A stretch of DNA of 64,000 bases, taken from NCBI GenBank assembly GCA_000827265.1, contig KN834768.1, positions 356,765 to 420,764 on the forward strand. The letters are read 5' to 3'. Within the stretch, counting starts at the first letter, position 1, and every line of letters begins with the position of its first letter. The notes below the pieces were generated by a model, which had not been told where the DNA came from, made no database searches, and saw only the letters and a list, made by a program, of their open reading frames with translations. This DNA is from Collybiopsis luxurians FD-317 M1. Its lineage: Eukaryota; Basidiomycota; Agaricomycetes; Agaricales; Omphalotaceae. A program made the translations under genes and the position numbers. Below are positions 12,101 through 23,826 of the stretch, in pieces.

Positions 12101-12493
12101 TGGCATCCCCAAAATATATATCATTCTAATCCCCATCCCCTGCAGGTAATCCAACCTTACCACAAGTCCCTTCAAATTGCCCCCAAGCCTCAACTGCGTC
12201 TCCTTCACATCCGACTTGTACATGGTTCCAAAAAAATCATCATTTGACGGGTCCCCATTCACCCATTTGTCCAACAGAATTGTGTAGATGGGTAAAGCCT
12301 GCTGATTGTCTGGAGAAGAATTATATGTTGTATTTTGGCAGGTGGTAAAGTATTCCATCAGATCTGAAGTATTTTTATTGATGTTTATATTGTAGACAGT
12401 TAGTTGATCATTGAATAGGGATGCATGAATGATGTGAGAGGAGAAGTTGAAGGAAGTGAAGAAAAGAGCAAAGCCAATAGCCAGCAAAGCCAT
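9190..12493 (-). pseudogene. ags1: Rearranged alpha-1,3-glucan synthase pseudogene with introns
   Basis: Read on the minus strand, the order follows an ags1 gene. It starts with a signal peptide (MALLAIGFALFF, ATG at 12493-12491), then DPSNDDFFGTMYKSD and YLQGMGIRMIYILGMPFFNM. An intron at about 12062-12015 follows, then GTMSNFIGFK, PWNFTEYKDFQ, FASVQDRLREWKPSVM and DIDAIRIDK near 11390. After an intron, GEVTGGDTFG jumps directly to the pre-membrane block DILDYYYSNTDNDGVLDWLP near 11130. That block occurs again near 10410, followed by a hydrophobic segment and the GT5 synthase start (WNLKVKIGGLGVM, YLLPKVIPVYLSLHNAE). In-frame stops near 11950, 11940 and 11790 and a frameshift near 9780 disable it. 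Introns show it arose by DNA duplication, not retroposition. It ends at about 9200, at the same codon region as the copy at 14171. Confidence 0.88.
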
Positions 12494-12592
12494 GGCTTGC
12501 AGATGAAAGAAAAGAAAAGGTTCAGAGGGGGAAAGCCTAGCTTCTATTGGCAGTGCAAGGCAAAAGGCAAAAGTTCTCTCATCATTCCAGAC

Positions 12593-13274
12593 CAATGTTG
12601 CTGTGGTTCAGTTCAGTCTGCAAACCTGGCCTTTTTGCTGAATCTTGAACCTGAACCCTAGCATCAGGAAAAATAGGGTTGGACCTCAGGAAACCTAAGA
12701 AGAATAGGACACTTCAAGCACTTAGTTTACCTAGGCCATCCTCAGCTAACCTCAGCTAACATGAGGTCTGGTCCATAAATTCTTGAACCTCAAACCTCAG
12801 GTTCAGGTCTGGGTTTGGACCTGGTTCACGATGTTCAAACCTCTAACAAAGCAACAATTTTTCTTTGCATTTTTCTCCTGAAAATCACATTTACAAGCAG
12901 TTTTTTTTCTGCATTAGTCTAGGATTACTGAAGGATGTAGTCAGAAATAGTTGCAGACTCCACACAATACCAGAACTGGAAGGATGACATCATCTTCATA
13001 TGACATGATGGTCACATCTTGTGCAGAAGCTGGTCAATATTAGGCAGAACTGCCAGCAACTGCTGGAGAAGGACAGAATTTCACCTTAAAATTGGTTTTT
13101 TGATACAGAGGGAGCTGGAAATCTGTTGAAATTTTCAGAATTACTAACCTTCTGGTATCCTTCAGGGATTGGAGGTTCAGTTCAGGAGTTTTCCCAAACT
13201 GGACCTGAATCTGAGGTCCGGTTCAGATTCGGACCGGGTTCACCAGGTTCACGGACCGGACCGCAGCAACACTG
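12593..13274. mobile_element. Non-autonomous hAT-type transposon (MITE), 682 bp
   Basis: The left end CAATGTTGCTGTGGTTC and the reverse complement of the right end CAGTGTTGCTGCGGTCC form an imperfect terminal inverted repeat. A perfect 8-bp target duplication TTCCAGAC flanks it (12585-12592 and 13275-13282), the length typical of hAT elements. The paralogous site near 39320 lacks the insertion and reads straight through (CATTCCA then TGCACACTTCC). The interior has many copies of the word TTCAGGTTC or its variants and no long open frame. A related 5' end lies at 38787. Confidence 0.9.
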
Positions 13275-13282
13275 TTCCAGAC

Positions 13283-14170
13283 TGTGCACTTCCATTCTGA
13301 GTGTGATTCTCAAATGACTTGTGCCCAAGCACTACAAATTAGAGCAAATTTCCTGGCTGAACTAGCCTGGGAAAACCTCCAATTGTCTGAGGATTCTGTT
13401 GAGATTATATGAAAATAGTCTGGTTCAGAATATGATCATATTTTTTTTGCCTGATCCTAGGATATTCTGACCATAATTTGAGTATAGCTTGGGTATAACT
13501 TGGGTCAATCTATATAGGTTTCCTTACTGGATATAGGATATCACATGTACAGTAGCTGTATGTAGATTCATTCAATAAGTGCCCATCTATTTGTATTACT
13601 ATTGACTTTATGATGAGCTCAATGGCAAATTACCAGTTTTCAATACATGCTATATGACCCTTTCTTGACTGCACAAACGGAATGAATGGCAGCCTCACAA
13701 ATTGTGGTCAATTTGAAGAAGAGCAGAGTCAAGTTGACAATGGCAGTGAAGCACAATCTGCTGCAAAAAGTGCACATATATCCATTCAATAGACATGATA
13801 AAAGCTATAACACATTCTGTGAGCACAGAACAGCAGTGTAAAGAGAAAAATGCACCAAAAAAACTTGAGCTCTGTCAAGATTTGCCATTGACTTATAAAG
13901 ATCCTTTCAATTCCAATATGCATGCTACTGAAGGTGAACCGGAATCACAAATTAATGCTACACCTGATGCATCAAAAACTGTGGAGACTTACCCTAGTTC
14001 AAGCTCCTTGCATATATCTCTGTCTACAAGCTGTGCTGGTTCTCTTGCTCCAGGAAATTCACTTCATACCAAACATAATGAACTGTCCATTACTGTGCTA
14101 CTCTCTTCACTTAATCCTCCAAATTGTCATCTAAAGCTGCCAAAAAGCATCACTCAGGGGCTTCAAGCCT
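13283..14170. other. Mostly non-coding; one weak open frame
   Basis: Bases 13283-13320 continue the ags1 upstream sequence shared with about 39330-39360. The rest is AT-rich. A 125-codon plus-strand open frame (13795-14172) is Ser/Thr-rich, has no family resemblance I can name and may be fortuitous. Confidence 0.4.
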
Positions 14171-15525
14171 AGTCTGACATTTCAACTCTGGTCGAGCAAC
14201 TTCCGCCTTGGGATCTACCTTGATGCCACGAGTTTTCACAGGCTTCTCATCGAGTGCAGCAATATCCATCGGATCAGGATTAGGGAACGAATTAACATGC
14301 TTGAGCGTCCACAGGGCAGGATACCTCGCTCAACTTCGTTTCCTATAGTTGTCCGGAACCCCCGCAACACCCACGCTCTTCTGGTGCAATGTGATAAATG
14401 CAGCTGCGGCATGCAGCAGATGGAACGTACTCCCAAACTGGACATACTTTGCGCAGTCCTCCTTGGTCACATTGAAGACAGAACAGACCTCCCGCATTTC
14501 TTCCTTGGTACGGAGCGGCCACAGTCCTTGGAACTCGGCATTGTGGAGGGAGAGACAGACGCGAGGTGTCGTACGCAACTTGGAGGTTGCGGTCCATGCC
14601 GAGGAAGGAGGTCAGCGCGCGATAGGTGGTCCAGTTGCCGAGTTCGATGAGGCTGAAGCCGTCTTGGGGTGCCGAGTAGGTGGTGCAGAGGAAGTTGAAT
14701 TGGATGAAGAGACGGCGGGTGGGGTCGGTGGGGTCGAGGTGGTCCAAGGTGTTCCGGTTGTCTTTGCACCGGATGAAGGCTTTGCTGAGGGGCATGTTGA
14801 AGTATTGGGTGCAGCCTAGCTGATAGCAGCCGTGTCGTTTCCAGGCTTGTTTGGCTGGCATGGCTTGACGACTACACGCCACTTCAGAGTCATTTCCAAA
14901 AATGAAAAAAAGATAACCTTTACTCTCCCGTATAAATAAATATTCGCAGTCGAATCATACGTATAAAAATTTTGCTCTTCTCCATAGTAATACTAGATAG
15001 AACCGCCATCAGCGTTCCTTTCTTCAACACAAAACAAAAAAAAAACTCCTCCCCGCTCACCATAACCAACCCCGGCATCACGATCGACGTCACAAACGTC
15101 CCCAACGCACTCCTCAACATCCCATTCACCAAACTTGGCCACCTAAAAACATCAAAATTACTCGTCCCAAACATATGCCTGGGATCCATCACCCCCGTCT
15201 GTGCATTCAAAAAATCGTTATTCACAAACATCTCGTTCCACACGGTGATAAAGTCCGTCGAGGTGTCGTGCACGACTTGGAGGTTGCCGTCCATGCCGAG
15301 GAAGGAGGTGAGCGCGCGGTAGATGGAGTAGTGGAAGGCGCAACCATAGAGGACATTGAGCCCAGGGTCCCGGGGGGAGCATTGGGACATGAAGGGGGTA
15401 GGGTCGGCGGCGACGGAGATGGAGGAGGGACGTATGCCTGATGTGCGTCCTCTGTCGCTGGAAGATGTGGAATTGAGCACGAAGACGAAGGCATCCATCA
15501 CCTCGCCTGTACCCAACAGCCTGCA
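14171..15525 (-). pseudogene. ags1: Chimeric alpha-1,3-glucan synthase fragment, copy B
   Basis: Minus-strand order: an exon starting near 15525 (MDAFVFVLNS, then RGRTSGIRPSS), HYSIYRALTSFLGMDGNLQV, FLNAQTGVMDPRHMFGTSNF and LGTFVTSIVMPGL to about 14920. Next come KRHGCYQLGCTQYFNMPL and GFSLIELGNWT to about 14630. A second short copy of ALTSFLGMDRNLQVAYDT (near 14570-14630) then joins directly to the GT5 synthase block CLSLHNAEFQGLWPLRTKEE, VQFGSTFHLLHAAAAFITLH and QKSVGVAGV. The middle of the gene is missing between these blocks. The fragment ends near 14171 at KTRGIKVDPKAEVARPELKC. The open frame 14920-15516 (198 codons) is intact, but the whole is not a functional synthase. Confidence 0.87.
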
Positions 15526-16083
15526 GCAAACAATAGACTGTGCATTATCAAGAAACCAAGCCAGACAACGTCACAGTAATCTTACCAAAAAGTGATGGTT
15601 CTACTAGATTTTAAACCTCACTGCCCTTCTGATTTATGGCCACGATGGCATTTGGCCTAGATTCGCTCGTTGAAATTGATCTCGACGCAGCTCTGAGACT
15701 GGAACTGCTCCAGAATGCGTGGACGAAAGGCAATAATTGAATTAATATGGTCAAATTAGAAACCCGGTCTCATGAATTCGAGCGAGGTGGAAGCGAAAGA
15801 GCGGGAAATAGGTACCCCGGGGATCATGAGAATGAATAACGTAGCGCGTTTCCTCAGTGAGTCTCCTCTCAGTTTTGAAACTTTAAGTTCGCTGTCAGCA
15901 TTTTCTTGTGACTCTCAGAGGACTTGCTCGACTTCCATATATCTAAGTATCTACTGCAGAATAGTACGAGTTTACTATAAAAAGGCTAGGCCCGTAAGCA
16001 GCCTGTCTATGAACTTTGAGGACCTATCGAAAGACAGCCCCGCGGATTTCCAGTATATTTAGATAGGTGAGCTCGTAACCCTT
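15526..16083. repeat. Dispersed repeat R1, copy 2
   Basis: Partner of 690-1235 and of the CpG-depleted copy near 39420-39760. It lies immediately upstream of the ags1 fragment in the minus-strand sense. A likely intron with GTAAG donor (near 15590) and CTGCAG acceptor (near 15527) is visible on the minus strand. Confidence 0.7.
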
Positions 16084-17157
16084 CCAATTCGACATAAAAT
16101 TCATATCTTCAACTTAACTCTCAATATTACGCGTCATAAGTCCTTTTCAGCCTGCAATAATCCAATTCCAACGGCGTACGACGATCCTTTATTCACCACT
16201 TTATTAGTCTCAAGCTGCAATTTGAACCGTTACACATCCCGAGATGCTATACATTGGAATGCTAGGAATCTCACCCAAACCCAGGCGCAGACGCAGCTCG
16301 AAATTGTCTTCTTTGCCATTCGCACAAGTCTGATAGAATTTCTCCTCGATACTACTCAGTCTTGGTCCTGTCGAGGAATTCTTATGGAATTCTCGGAGTC
16401 TAACCCAGATACTGTGTGAGCTATTCATGCTCACTATCATACACTTTCCTCACCATTTTTCTTTTCCCGCTTATTCCAATCACAGTCTCAACTTGCTCAT
16501 TTTCACTCTCAAAATAACCCCGCTATCGCAATTCCTTTCAACATTTTCCCTCTGAATCCCCCTGCACCCAAACATAAATATGTCATTAATCTCTAGGAAA
16601 CTGTCAATCGACAGGTGCTCATTAAATCTTCATAGGCAGACTGGATACGGAGCTATGAAAGCATGGCTCATTGAAGTACATTATGGGTACCGTCCTTGTT
16701 CACTACCTACTATTTTCACTACCTACTATTTCTCCAGATAGCAGTCCGAGTCTCCATATCGGTCTACTTCCGCTCTTGTGATTCGTACGACCGGATCCTA
16801 AATGATGTGAGGCTCACTATATCTACAGCAGCCCCGACACGTCCATTAGTTTCGCGGAACAGTTCCTTGCTGCCGTCAACTCAGGTGCCAACTGATACAT
16901 TCCGTTCTATCCCTACCATTCAACCCTATCAGCTACTGGCATAGATACTGCACTCTTGGTCATCGACTCAATGTGATAGTACAGAGAGCCGCGGTGTTCA
17001 ATTGGAAGGACAGAGTAAAGGATGCAGTTGATGATTGCTCCTATGGTAAAAAGTGACTGATGTGAGCTTCGTGTCATGTAGCACAACATGTTACAGGAAC
17101 TAGATTAGGAATCACATCCAATTCGTTCCTCACTGAACACACAGCACTATACAGTCT
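16084..17157. other. 1074-bp segment present only in copy B
   Basis: Copy A reads ...AACCCTTC directly into GTCGGAAAAA (near 1243). Copy B has 1074 extra bases between the same words. The segment is CpG-normal. I see no terminal repeats, target duplication or convincing gene, so it may be a deletion in A rather than an insertion in B. Confidence 0.75.
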
Positions 17158-19597
17158 GTCGGAAAAGACGACTCCTAATGAAGTGTGAAGTAGGCAGACT
17201 TACCGACGCTACGACTTCCGGCAACGTCTCACCCAGGCCCTCCCAATCCAGAGCAGTGTGCTTGAGGGTGCCAAGAGCAATCAATATAGGAATCTTAAGC
17301 CACGCGCCGGGAAGTAAATCATCCTCTGTTCAACATCAAACGGGAATGAGTAATTTCCTGCCCCGAATACCCCTTCAACTCACCCGTCAATCTCTGGACC
17401 CCAAACGCATCGTATGACTCGGGCGCATTTCTTGACTCCAGCAACTTCTTCACTTGCGCTAGAAAGCTCTCTAGATGATCTTCTCGTCATCACGGCCTCC
17501 AGCGCCCAGATCAGGGTCACAGTATAGACACGATACGCGGCGCAATGCGGCCAGAAGTAACGATTCAACATGTTGAACATGGTCAGTCGATCGTCGATGG
17601 GAAAAATCGGTGAGACCATTGAAGTAGTTGAGAAGAGCGATGGGTGATATGACTTGGGTGACGATTGTAAGATTCGAATTCTAAATCCAGGATGAGTTGA
17701 CGGTAACAAAAGCAGTAAGAGACTCACCTGCGTAACGTATCCAAAATCTCTTCAAGTCTCGTCTTCAGCCCCCAGGCTAACGTAGCCGACGAAATAGATC
17801 TGGAAGTTCGTCGTCGCTCGAGGGGCGTTAACGCCTGCGCGAACATTCCTTTCCACATAGTCAGATCCTTGTCTCTTCCCCTTTCGCCGATGTTTGGCCA
17901 AAATCGATACTCAGTGATACCAAGCTCTCAAATAAAAAGCCGAACGACTTTGTGAGAATAGTTTCGATATTGACGCTGGGTATGATGTGGTAAGATGTAC
18001 GTGCAAAGATGTATGATCGCTTGGTGTCAACCGCAAACATATTTGCTTGCGGGGACATCGTTCTACGTCGAGCCAGTATCAGCAACGGATTAGACCGAGG
18101 GTAGACGGGAAAACACGACTTACATGGCATACATCACCCTCCCCGGCTCAATTACGCCAGAACGCCGTAACGTTCTTCCTCACGCGAGTCACAGACCGGC
18201 TTTACACCCTGTACGGATAGGGCAATAGTACACGTCAGGCGATGACCGAATGAAGAGCTTCTGGCCTTTATCAAACATTGCAAGAGAATCGGTCCGTCGG
18301 ATGAGGATGAACGCCTGCTGTGGACCGCCGGTGAGGATATTCGAATCATTTCTAAAGGCGTTTGGCGTCTGCCTATGGGTGATAATGGGAAGAATGTGCT
18401 GCAGCGTTGACGGAGTAGAGGTATAAGATGTGCGTGTCATAGAAAGGCTGTTTGGAAGAGCCCCAGTGATGTCGAAGAGGCCCAAATAAATGGAGGAGAA
18501 AGGCTGGGACGTCCTGACATGGCGCTGTAAACAGTGTTGGGCGGAACATGTGAAAAGAAAAGTCGAAAAAATCAGCGTAAGGATGCGTGTAAGCGGGGTC
18601 GGAAGACGAAAAAATGGCCGGATGGATAGCTGTAAGCCGAAATTCGTTATTAACTGCATCTTGAAAAGTAAAACCAAGACCTGCCTTTCGTGTTGGGCCA
18701 ATTGAGAATGGTGAATGAACGCGTCCCAATGCCAAGCACAATTACCCTCCTTTCTCCATCCCAGCTTCGCCAAGTCAATTCGATCAAGATAAAAATGGTA
18801 CCGAAGCCGAGGAAAGACTTGAACGTAGGACCACATCGAAAAGAAAGCCCCAGGAAGCGGGAGGAGTGAGAGGGTAAATTGGGAGATAAAGAACGATAAT
18901 GCAGATGACGCCGGAGACCGGTCCAGCCTTGGTTGAAGGAGTAATGTACCATGCTAAATTTATGGCGTTAAGAAAAGTCTAGGCGTGATTTATGCTGCGA
19001 TGAGCTCACCTACATCGTACAAATTAGGCTTTTCACCTTCCGAGCAAGGTCTAAGCGACACCTCAGTTCCAACACAGGGAACCAATATCTACGTTTAACA
19101 GTGCTTGCGATGGGAACCACGGACATAATTCCAGAAGTAACCGGTAGGAGAAGCCGATTTCAGTGCTTAAGAGTGCGGTCGCCCCTTGGGCGGCGGAAGC
19201 CATAGATAATGAAAGGAAAGAGGCGATCGAAAGTAGACGCGCGCACGCGGGGAAGGCGCCCAACTGAATACAGACAGGGATGCGGCAATCGCGGAGGTGG
19301 CTCCACACCTCCGCCGCCTGGGTTCCCGAACAGAATGTAATTATCTATCCACCATCGCACTAGCTCCGCAACGCAATTCAGTGCTCGACAACGAACCATA
19401 AAGGCTGTCAAACTGAGCATCACCAGACCCAACATCGTGGCTCCGCCAATGACGGATTCATATCGATTAGTCATAATATTAATCGATATCAGTGGGTATA
19501 GGGTTCTTAATTCACTGTATATAAGGACTCGCGAGCTTTGACGGCCGCTTGCTCGATCCCCCATCATGAGTAATTTACAGCACATCCAGTACGTCAA
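17158..19597 (-). pseudogene. Unrecognised multi-exon membrane-protein gene, copy B (probably broken)
   Basis: Counterpart of 1145-3702. Conserved minus-strand pieces are RYESVIGGATMLGLVMLSLT near 19420, FRLTAIHPAIFSSSDPAYTH near 18610, and a helix-like run VYTVTLIWALEAVMTRR near 17490. These are followed in another frame by LESFLAQVKKLLESRNAPES, then DAFGVQRLT, an intron (donor GTGAGTTG near 17388) and LKHTALDWEGLGETLPEVVA near 17230. The frame change between MTRR and LESFL is shared with copy A, so it predates the duplication or hides an intron I cannot see. The product is probably membrane-embedded. Family unknown. Confidence 0.45.
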
Positions 19598-19872
19598 TCG
19601 TGTACATGATAAATCACCCTTTGTGCTAATTGTGCGCTGCTCTCCAGAGACTCAGAAATGACAGTGAACAACGGAAGGTAACAAATTTCTTTTGTTAATA
19701 TAAGACTGGCAATCTGATGATAGGCGATCAGCATGTTTGCGAATGCTTCAGGTTTTACTGTAACCAATTCAAAGTTCATTGTCATTTGTAAGCCAAATAT
19801 TCTAATTAAATATGGCATGCATTCAGGGTGTTCTGGGTCTGAATAGCCAATGATGATAAGGAAAAGATCCAA
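19594..19872 (-). CDS. Short conserved open frame, copy B
   Basis: Partner of 3699-3926. It contains MNFELVTVKPEAFANMLIAY and LTKEICYLPLFTVIS, with 18 extra N-terminal codons. Conservation of the frame in both copies is the only support. It may be a first exon of the membrane-protein gene or fortuitous. Confidence 0.3.
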   Translation of the reverse strand: MDLFLIIIGYSDPEHPECMPYLIRIFGLQMTMNFELVTVKPEAFANMLIAYHQIASLILTKEICYLPLFTVISESLESSAQLAQRVIYHVHD

Positions 19873-22800
19873 AAGTGGCTAGATGCACCTGATTGCTCTG
19901 TAAACTTTCGAGTTGCAGATGACAAAAGGACTGAGGGCACTGGTCAATGGATCCTCAATGATCCTGAATATATCAAGTGGAAGCAAGGCCCAAGTGTACT
20001 TTGGATTCAGGGTAAAGGTATGAGTGATATTCCTGACACAACAAGTCTTTGCTGACAATCTATTCAAGCTGGATCAGGCAAGACCATTTTATCGTGAGTT
20101 CCATGATTATGAATCTCAAGATTATTGAAAGTGATGTTCTGCCAGTACTACAATTATCAGAGACCTTGAGCAAGGAGCCCCAGAAAATGTCTGGTATCAC
20201 TACTTTGATTTGCGTGATAATACAGATCAAAAGTCTACATTTCGGGGCTACCTATTATCTCTTCTGGTTCGGGTTGGTGCCGACAGTACAGGCAAAGTTC
20301 ATCCGGCATTAAAGGCAGTGTTTGATAAATGCAGTAGGCAAGGCCTCACTGGATCCTCGCCTACTGAAAAAGACTTAGCAATGGTATTGGAAGAAGTTTT
20401 AATGACTTTCGGCTGGGGCTACATTGTGCTAGATGCTATGGATGAATGCAGCGAATCTAAGAAGGTTTTGGCATGGCTGCAAAATCTGCCTAAGCAGTTT
20501 TGCATTCTTATTACAAGCCGCTATAATCCAGAGGGAGACACATTAAAAGAATGCCTCAAAATTTCATTGGATAACTGGAATTCCAGGGTTAATGAAGATA
20601 TTGAAATTTATCTAGAGGAAAAAATAGAGTTTACAGGAGATTTAAGAGTCGAGGTTATGAAAACTTTGCAAGAAAAGGCACAGGGGCAGTAAGTGTGATT
20701 TTGAAGTATTTCTTATGCCATCACTTTTAGAACTGATACTTATGGGCACAGATTCCGTTGGGTAGATTGCCAGCTGAGGGCACTGGAGGATTGTGGTAGA
20801 ATACCTGGAGCTGTCCGCGAAGCTTTGGCAGATCTGCCTGAAGATCTGGAACAAACATATAGTCAAGCAATGGAGCGGACTTTCAAGAAGAAAAGAACCA
20901 AAGAATATGCTCAAAATGTCCTCTGGTGGCTTCTATATTCATTTGAGCCTCTGGATGTGGAAATGATTGCTGAAATTCTAAAAGTGAATCTACAGACTGA
21001 CAGTGTGGAACAAGTCAATGGAATGAATATTCAAATTCATGGAATCATTGATTCTACTCTAGTGGCAGTTGATACAGATTCAAATGTGGAACTTGCCCAT
21101 GCATCTGTGAAGGAGTTTTTGACTACCCAATACAATTCATCTCATGCTGTGGGATCATTTACCATTAATGAACAGTTGGCACATGAAAAGATTGCCCAAA
21201 CATGCATAGTATATTTAATGGAATTCATGAGAGGAATTGATATAGAAAGTCAGAATTTTCAAATATGGAGGTATCACTTGGGAAATTATGCCATAGTTAA
21301 TTGGCCAAGGCATGCAAGACTTATTGAAGGCAAAGACAATCACAGTCAGGTACATTTTAAGATAGTAGAATTTGCTACAATGGGGATAGAATCTTTTTAT
21401 AAATGGGTTAAAATATATGAAATGTTGTGGAGGTGTAACTGGGATAGAGAAGAATGGGAAAATGCAAGCCCAGTCTTCTACTTGATATGGGAAAAATTGT
21501 TGACAGCAAGTGATGAGCTGTTGAATTCTTGCAATGGGTGTAATTTAAAGGGAGCACTCTATGTTGCATCTGCACATGGACATACAGCCCTTGTTCAGAA
21601 ATTACTCAGTTGTGGTGCAGATATCAATGCTCAGGGTGGCAAATATGGCAATGCCCTTCTAGCTGCTGTTGCCTTAGGAAATGAGGGTATTGTGAATGTT
21701 TTACTTGAGAAAGGAGCAGATGTCAATGCTCAGGGTGGCAAATATGGCAATGCCCTTCTAGCTGCTGTTGCCTCCAGAAATAAGGGTATTGTGAATGTTT
21801 TACTTGAGAGAGGAACAGATGTCAATGCTCAGGGGGGTGAATATGGCAATGCCCTTCTAGTTGCTGTTGCCTTCAGAGATGAGGGTATTGTGAATGTTTT
21901 ACTTGAGAAAGGAGCAGATGTCAATGCTCAGGGTGGGGAATATAGCAATGCCCTTCAGGCTGCTGTAGCAAGAGGATATGAGGGTATTGTGAATGTTTTA
22001 CTTCAGAAAGGAGTAGATGTCAATGCTCAGGGTGGCAAATATGGCAATGCCCTTCAGGCAGCTGTAGCAAAAAGAAATGAGGGTATTATGAGTGTGTTAC
22101 TTGAGAAAGGAGCAGATGTCAATGTTCAGGGTGGCAAATATGGCAATGCCCTTCTAGCTGCTGTAGCTGCAGAAAATGAGGGTATTGTGAATGTTTTACT
22201 TGAGAAAGGAGCAGATGTCAATGCTCAGGGTGGCTTTTATGGCAATGCCCTTCAGACTGCTGTAGCTACAGGAAATGGGGGTATTGTGAATGTTTTACTT
22301 GAGAAANNNNNNNNNNNNNNNNNNNNNNNNNNNNNNNNNNNNNNNNNNNNNNNNNNNNNNNNNNNNNNNNNNNNNNNNNNNNNNNNNNNNNNNNNNNNNN
22401 NNNNNNNNNNNNNNNNNNNNNNNNNNNNNNNNNNNNNNNNNNNNNNNNNNNNNNNNNNNNNNNNNNNNNNNNNNNNNNNNNNNNNNNNNNNNNNNNNNNN
22501 NNNNNNNNNNNNNNNNNNNNNNNNNNNNNNNNNNNNNNNNNNNNNNNNNNNNNNNNNNNNNNNNNNNNNNNNNNNNNNNNNNNNNNNNNNNNNNNNNNNN
22601 NNNNNNNNNNNNNNNNNNNNNNNNNNNNNNNNNNNNNNNNNNNNNNNNNNNNNNNNNNNNNNNNNNNNNNNNNNNNNNNNNNNNNNNNNNNNNNNNNNNN
22701 NNNATGTTTTACTTGAGAAAGGAGCAGATGTCAATGCTCAGGGTGGCTTTTATGGCAATGCCCTTTGGGCTGCTGTAGCAAGAAATGATGGTATTATGAA

Positions 22801-23677
22801 TGTTTTACTTGAGGAAGGAGCAGATGGCAATGCTCAGGGTGGCTTTTATGGCATTGCCCTTGGGGCTGCTGTTACAGGAAATGAGAGTCTTATGAATGTT
22901 TTACTTGAGAAAGGAGCAAATGCCAATGCTCAGGGTGGCTTTTATGGCAATGCCCTTCAGGCTGCTGTAGCAAGAAGAAATAAGGGTCTTATGAATTTTT
23001 TACTTGAGAAAGGTGCAGATGTCAATGCTCAGGGTGGCTTTTATGGCAATGCCCTTCAGGCTGCTGTAGCAAGAGGAAATGAGGGTATTGTAAATTTTTT
23101 ACTTGAGAAAGGAGCAGATGTCAATGCTCAGGGTGGCTTTTATGGCAATGCCCTTCTAGCTGCTGTAGTTGTAGAACATGAGGGTATTGTGAATGTTTTG
23201 CTGGAGAAAGGAGCAGATGTCAATGTTCAGTGTGGCTTTTATGGCAATGTCCTTAAGGCTGCTGTAGCTGCAGAAAATAAGGGTATTGTGAATGTTTTAC
23301 TTGAGAAAGGAGCAGATGTAAATGCTCAGGGTGGCTTTTATGGCAATGCCCTTCAGACTGCTATAGCTGCAGAAAATGAGGGTGTTGTGACTACTTTACT
23401 TGTGAAAGGAGCTGATGTCAATGCTCAGGGTGGTTTTTATGGAAATGCCCTTCAGGCTGCTGTAGTTGCAGAAAATGAGGGTATTGTGACTGCTTTACTT
23501 GAGAGAGGAGCAGTTATCAATGCTCAGGGTGGCAAATATGGCAATGCCCTTCAGGCTGCTGCAGCCACAGGAAATGAGGGTATTGTGAATGTTATACTTG
23601 AGAAAGGAGTGGATGTCAATGCTCAAGGTGGTAAATATGTCAATGCCCTTTCGGCTGCTGTAACAGAAAAAAAATGA
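19847..23677 (+). CDS. NACHT-ankyrin NLR-like receptor, copy B (N-terminus unresolved, internal gap)
   Basis: Spliced model: 19847-20017, microexon 20069-20093, 20146-20688 and 20752-23677, with introns of 51, 52 and 63 bp. The protein (about 1220 residues visible plus the gap) begins in a pre-NACHT block (KIQKWLDAPD, GTGQWIL). Walker A GKAGSGKT follows across the first splice junction, then Walker B YIVLDAMDEC near 20425-20455, ILITSR near 20502, a winged-helix-like region and HASVKEFL near 21099. From about 21580 there are about 18 visible ankyrin units of 33 residues, plus roughly four within the 397-base gap if its length is right. All units share GIVNVLLEKGADVNAQGG with few changes. Expected role: NTP-dependent intracellular sensor. 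The upstream exon before the acceptor at 19846 was not found. Confidence 0.86.
22307..22703. other. Assembly gap (397 N) inside the ankyrin array of copy B
   Basis: The run of N sits between near-identical ankyrin units. The reading frame is the same on both sides, and 397 bases is close to four 99-base units. Confidence 0.97.
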
Positions 23678-23826
23678 GGGTATTGTGAGTCTTTTACTTG
23701 AGAAATGAGCACATGTCATAAGTTCACAATGAAATGGAGGATTGTTCTTATCACTTTTCCAATCCCTTAATTACCCATAGATGCTATCCATAAAAAGTCC
23801 AGAATAAATTGATGAATTTCATTGTT

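Larger units (their letters stand above)
14824..23826. repeat. Segmental duplication, copy B
   Basis: Direct-orientation partner of 1-7446, with the same gene order. It is longer mainly because of 1074 extra bases at 16084-17157 and more visible ankyrin units. Similarity stops near 23826, where an LTR-like repeat begins (TGTTGGAAATG). In copy A the flank at 7447 instead matches the inverted copy at 30.7 kb. Confidence 0.93.

Noticed and set aside
14297..14819. Plus-strand open frames of 117 and 156 codons
   Set aside because: They are antisense to the ags1 blocks, which are clearly recognisable on the minus strand.
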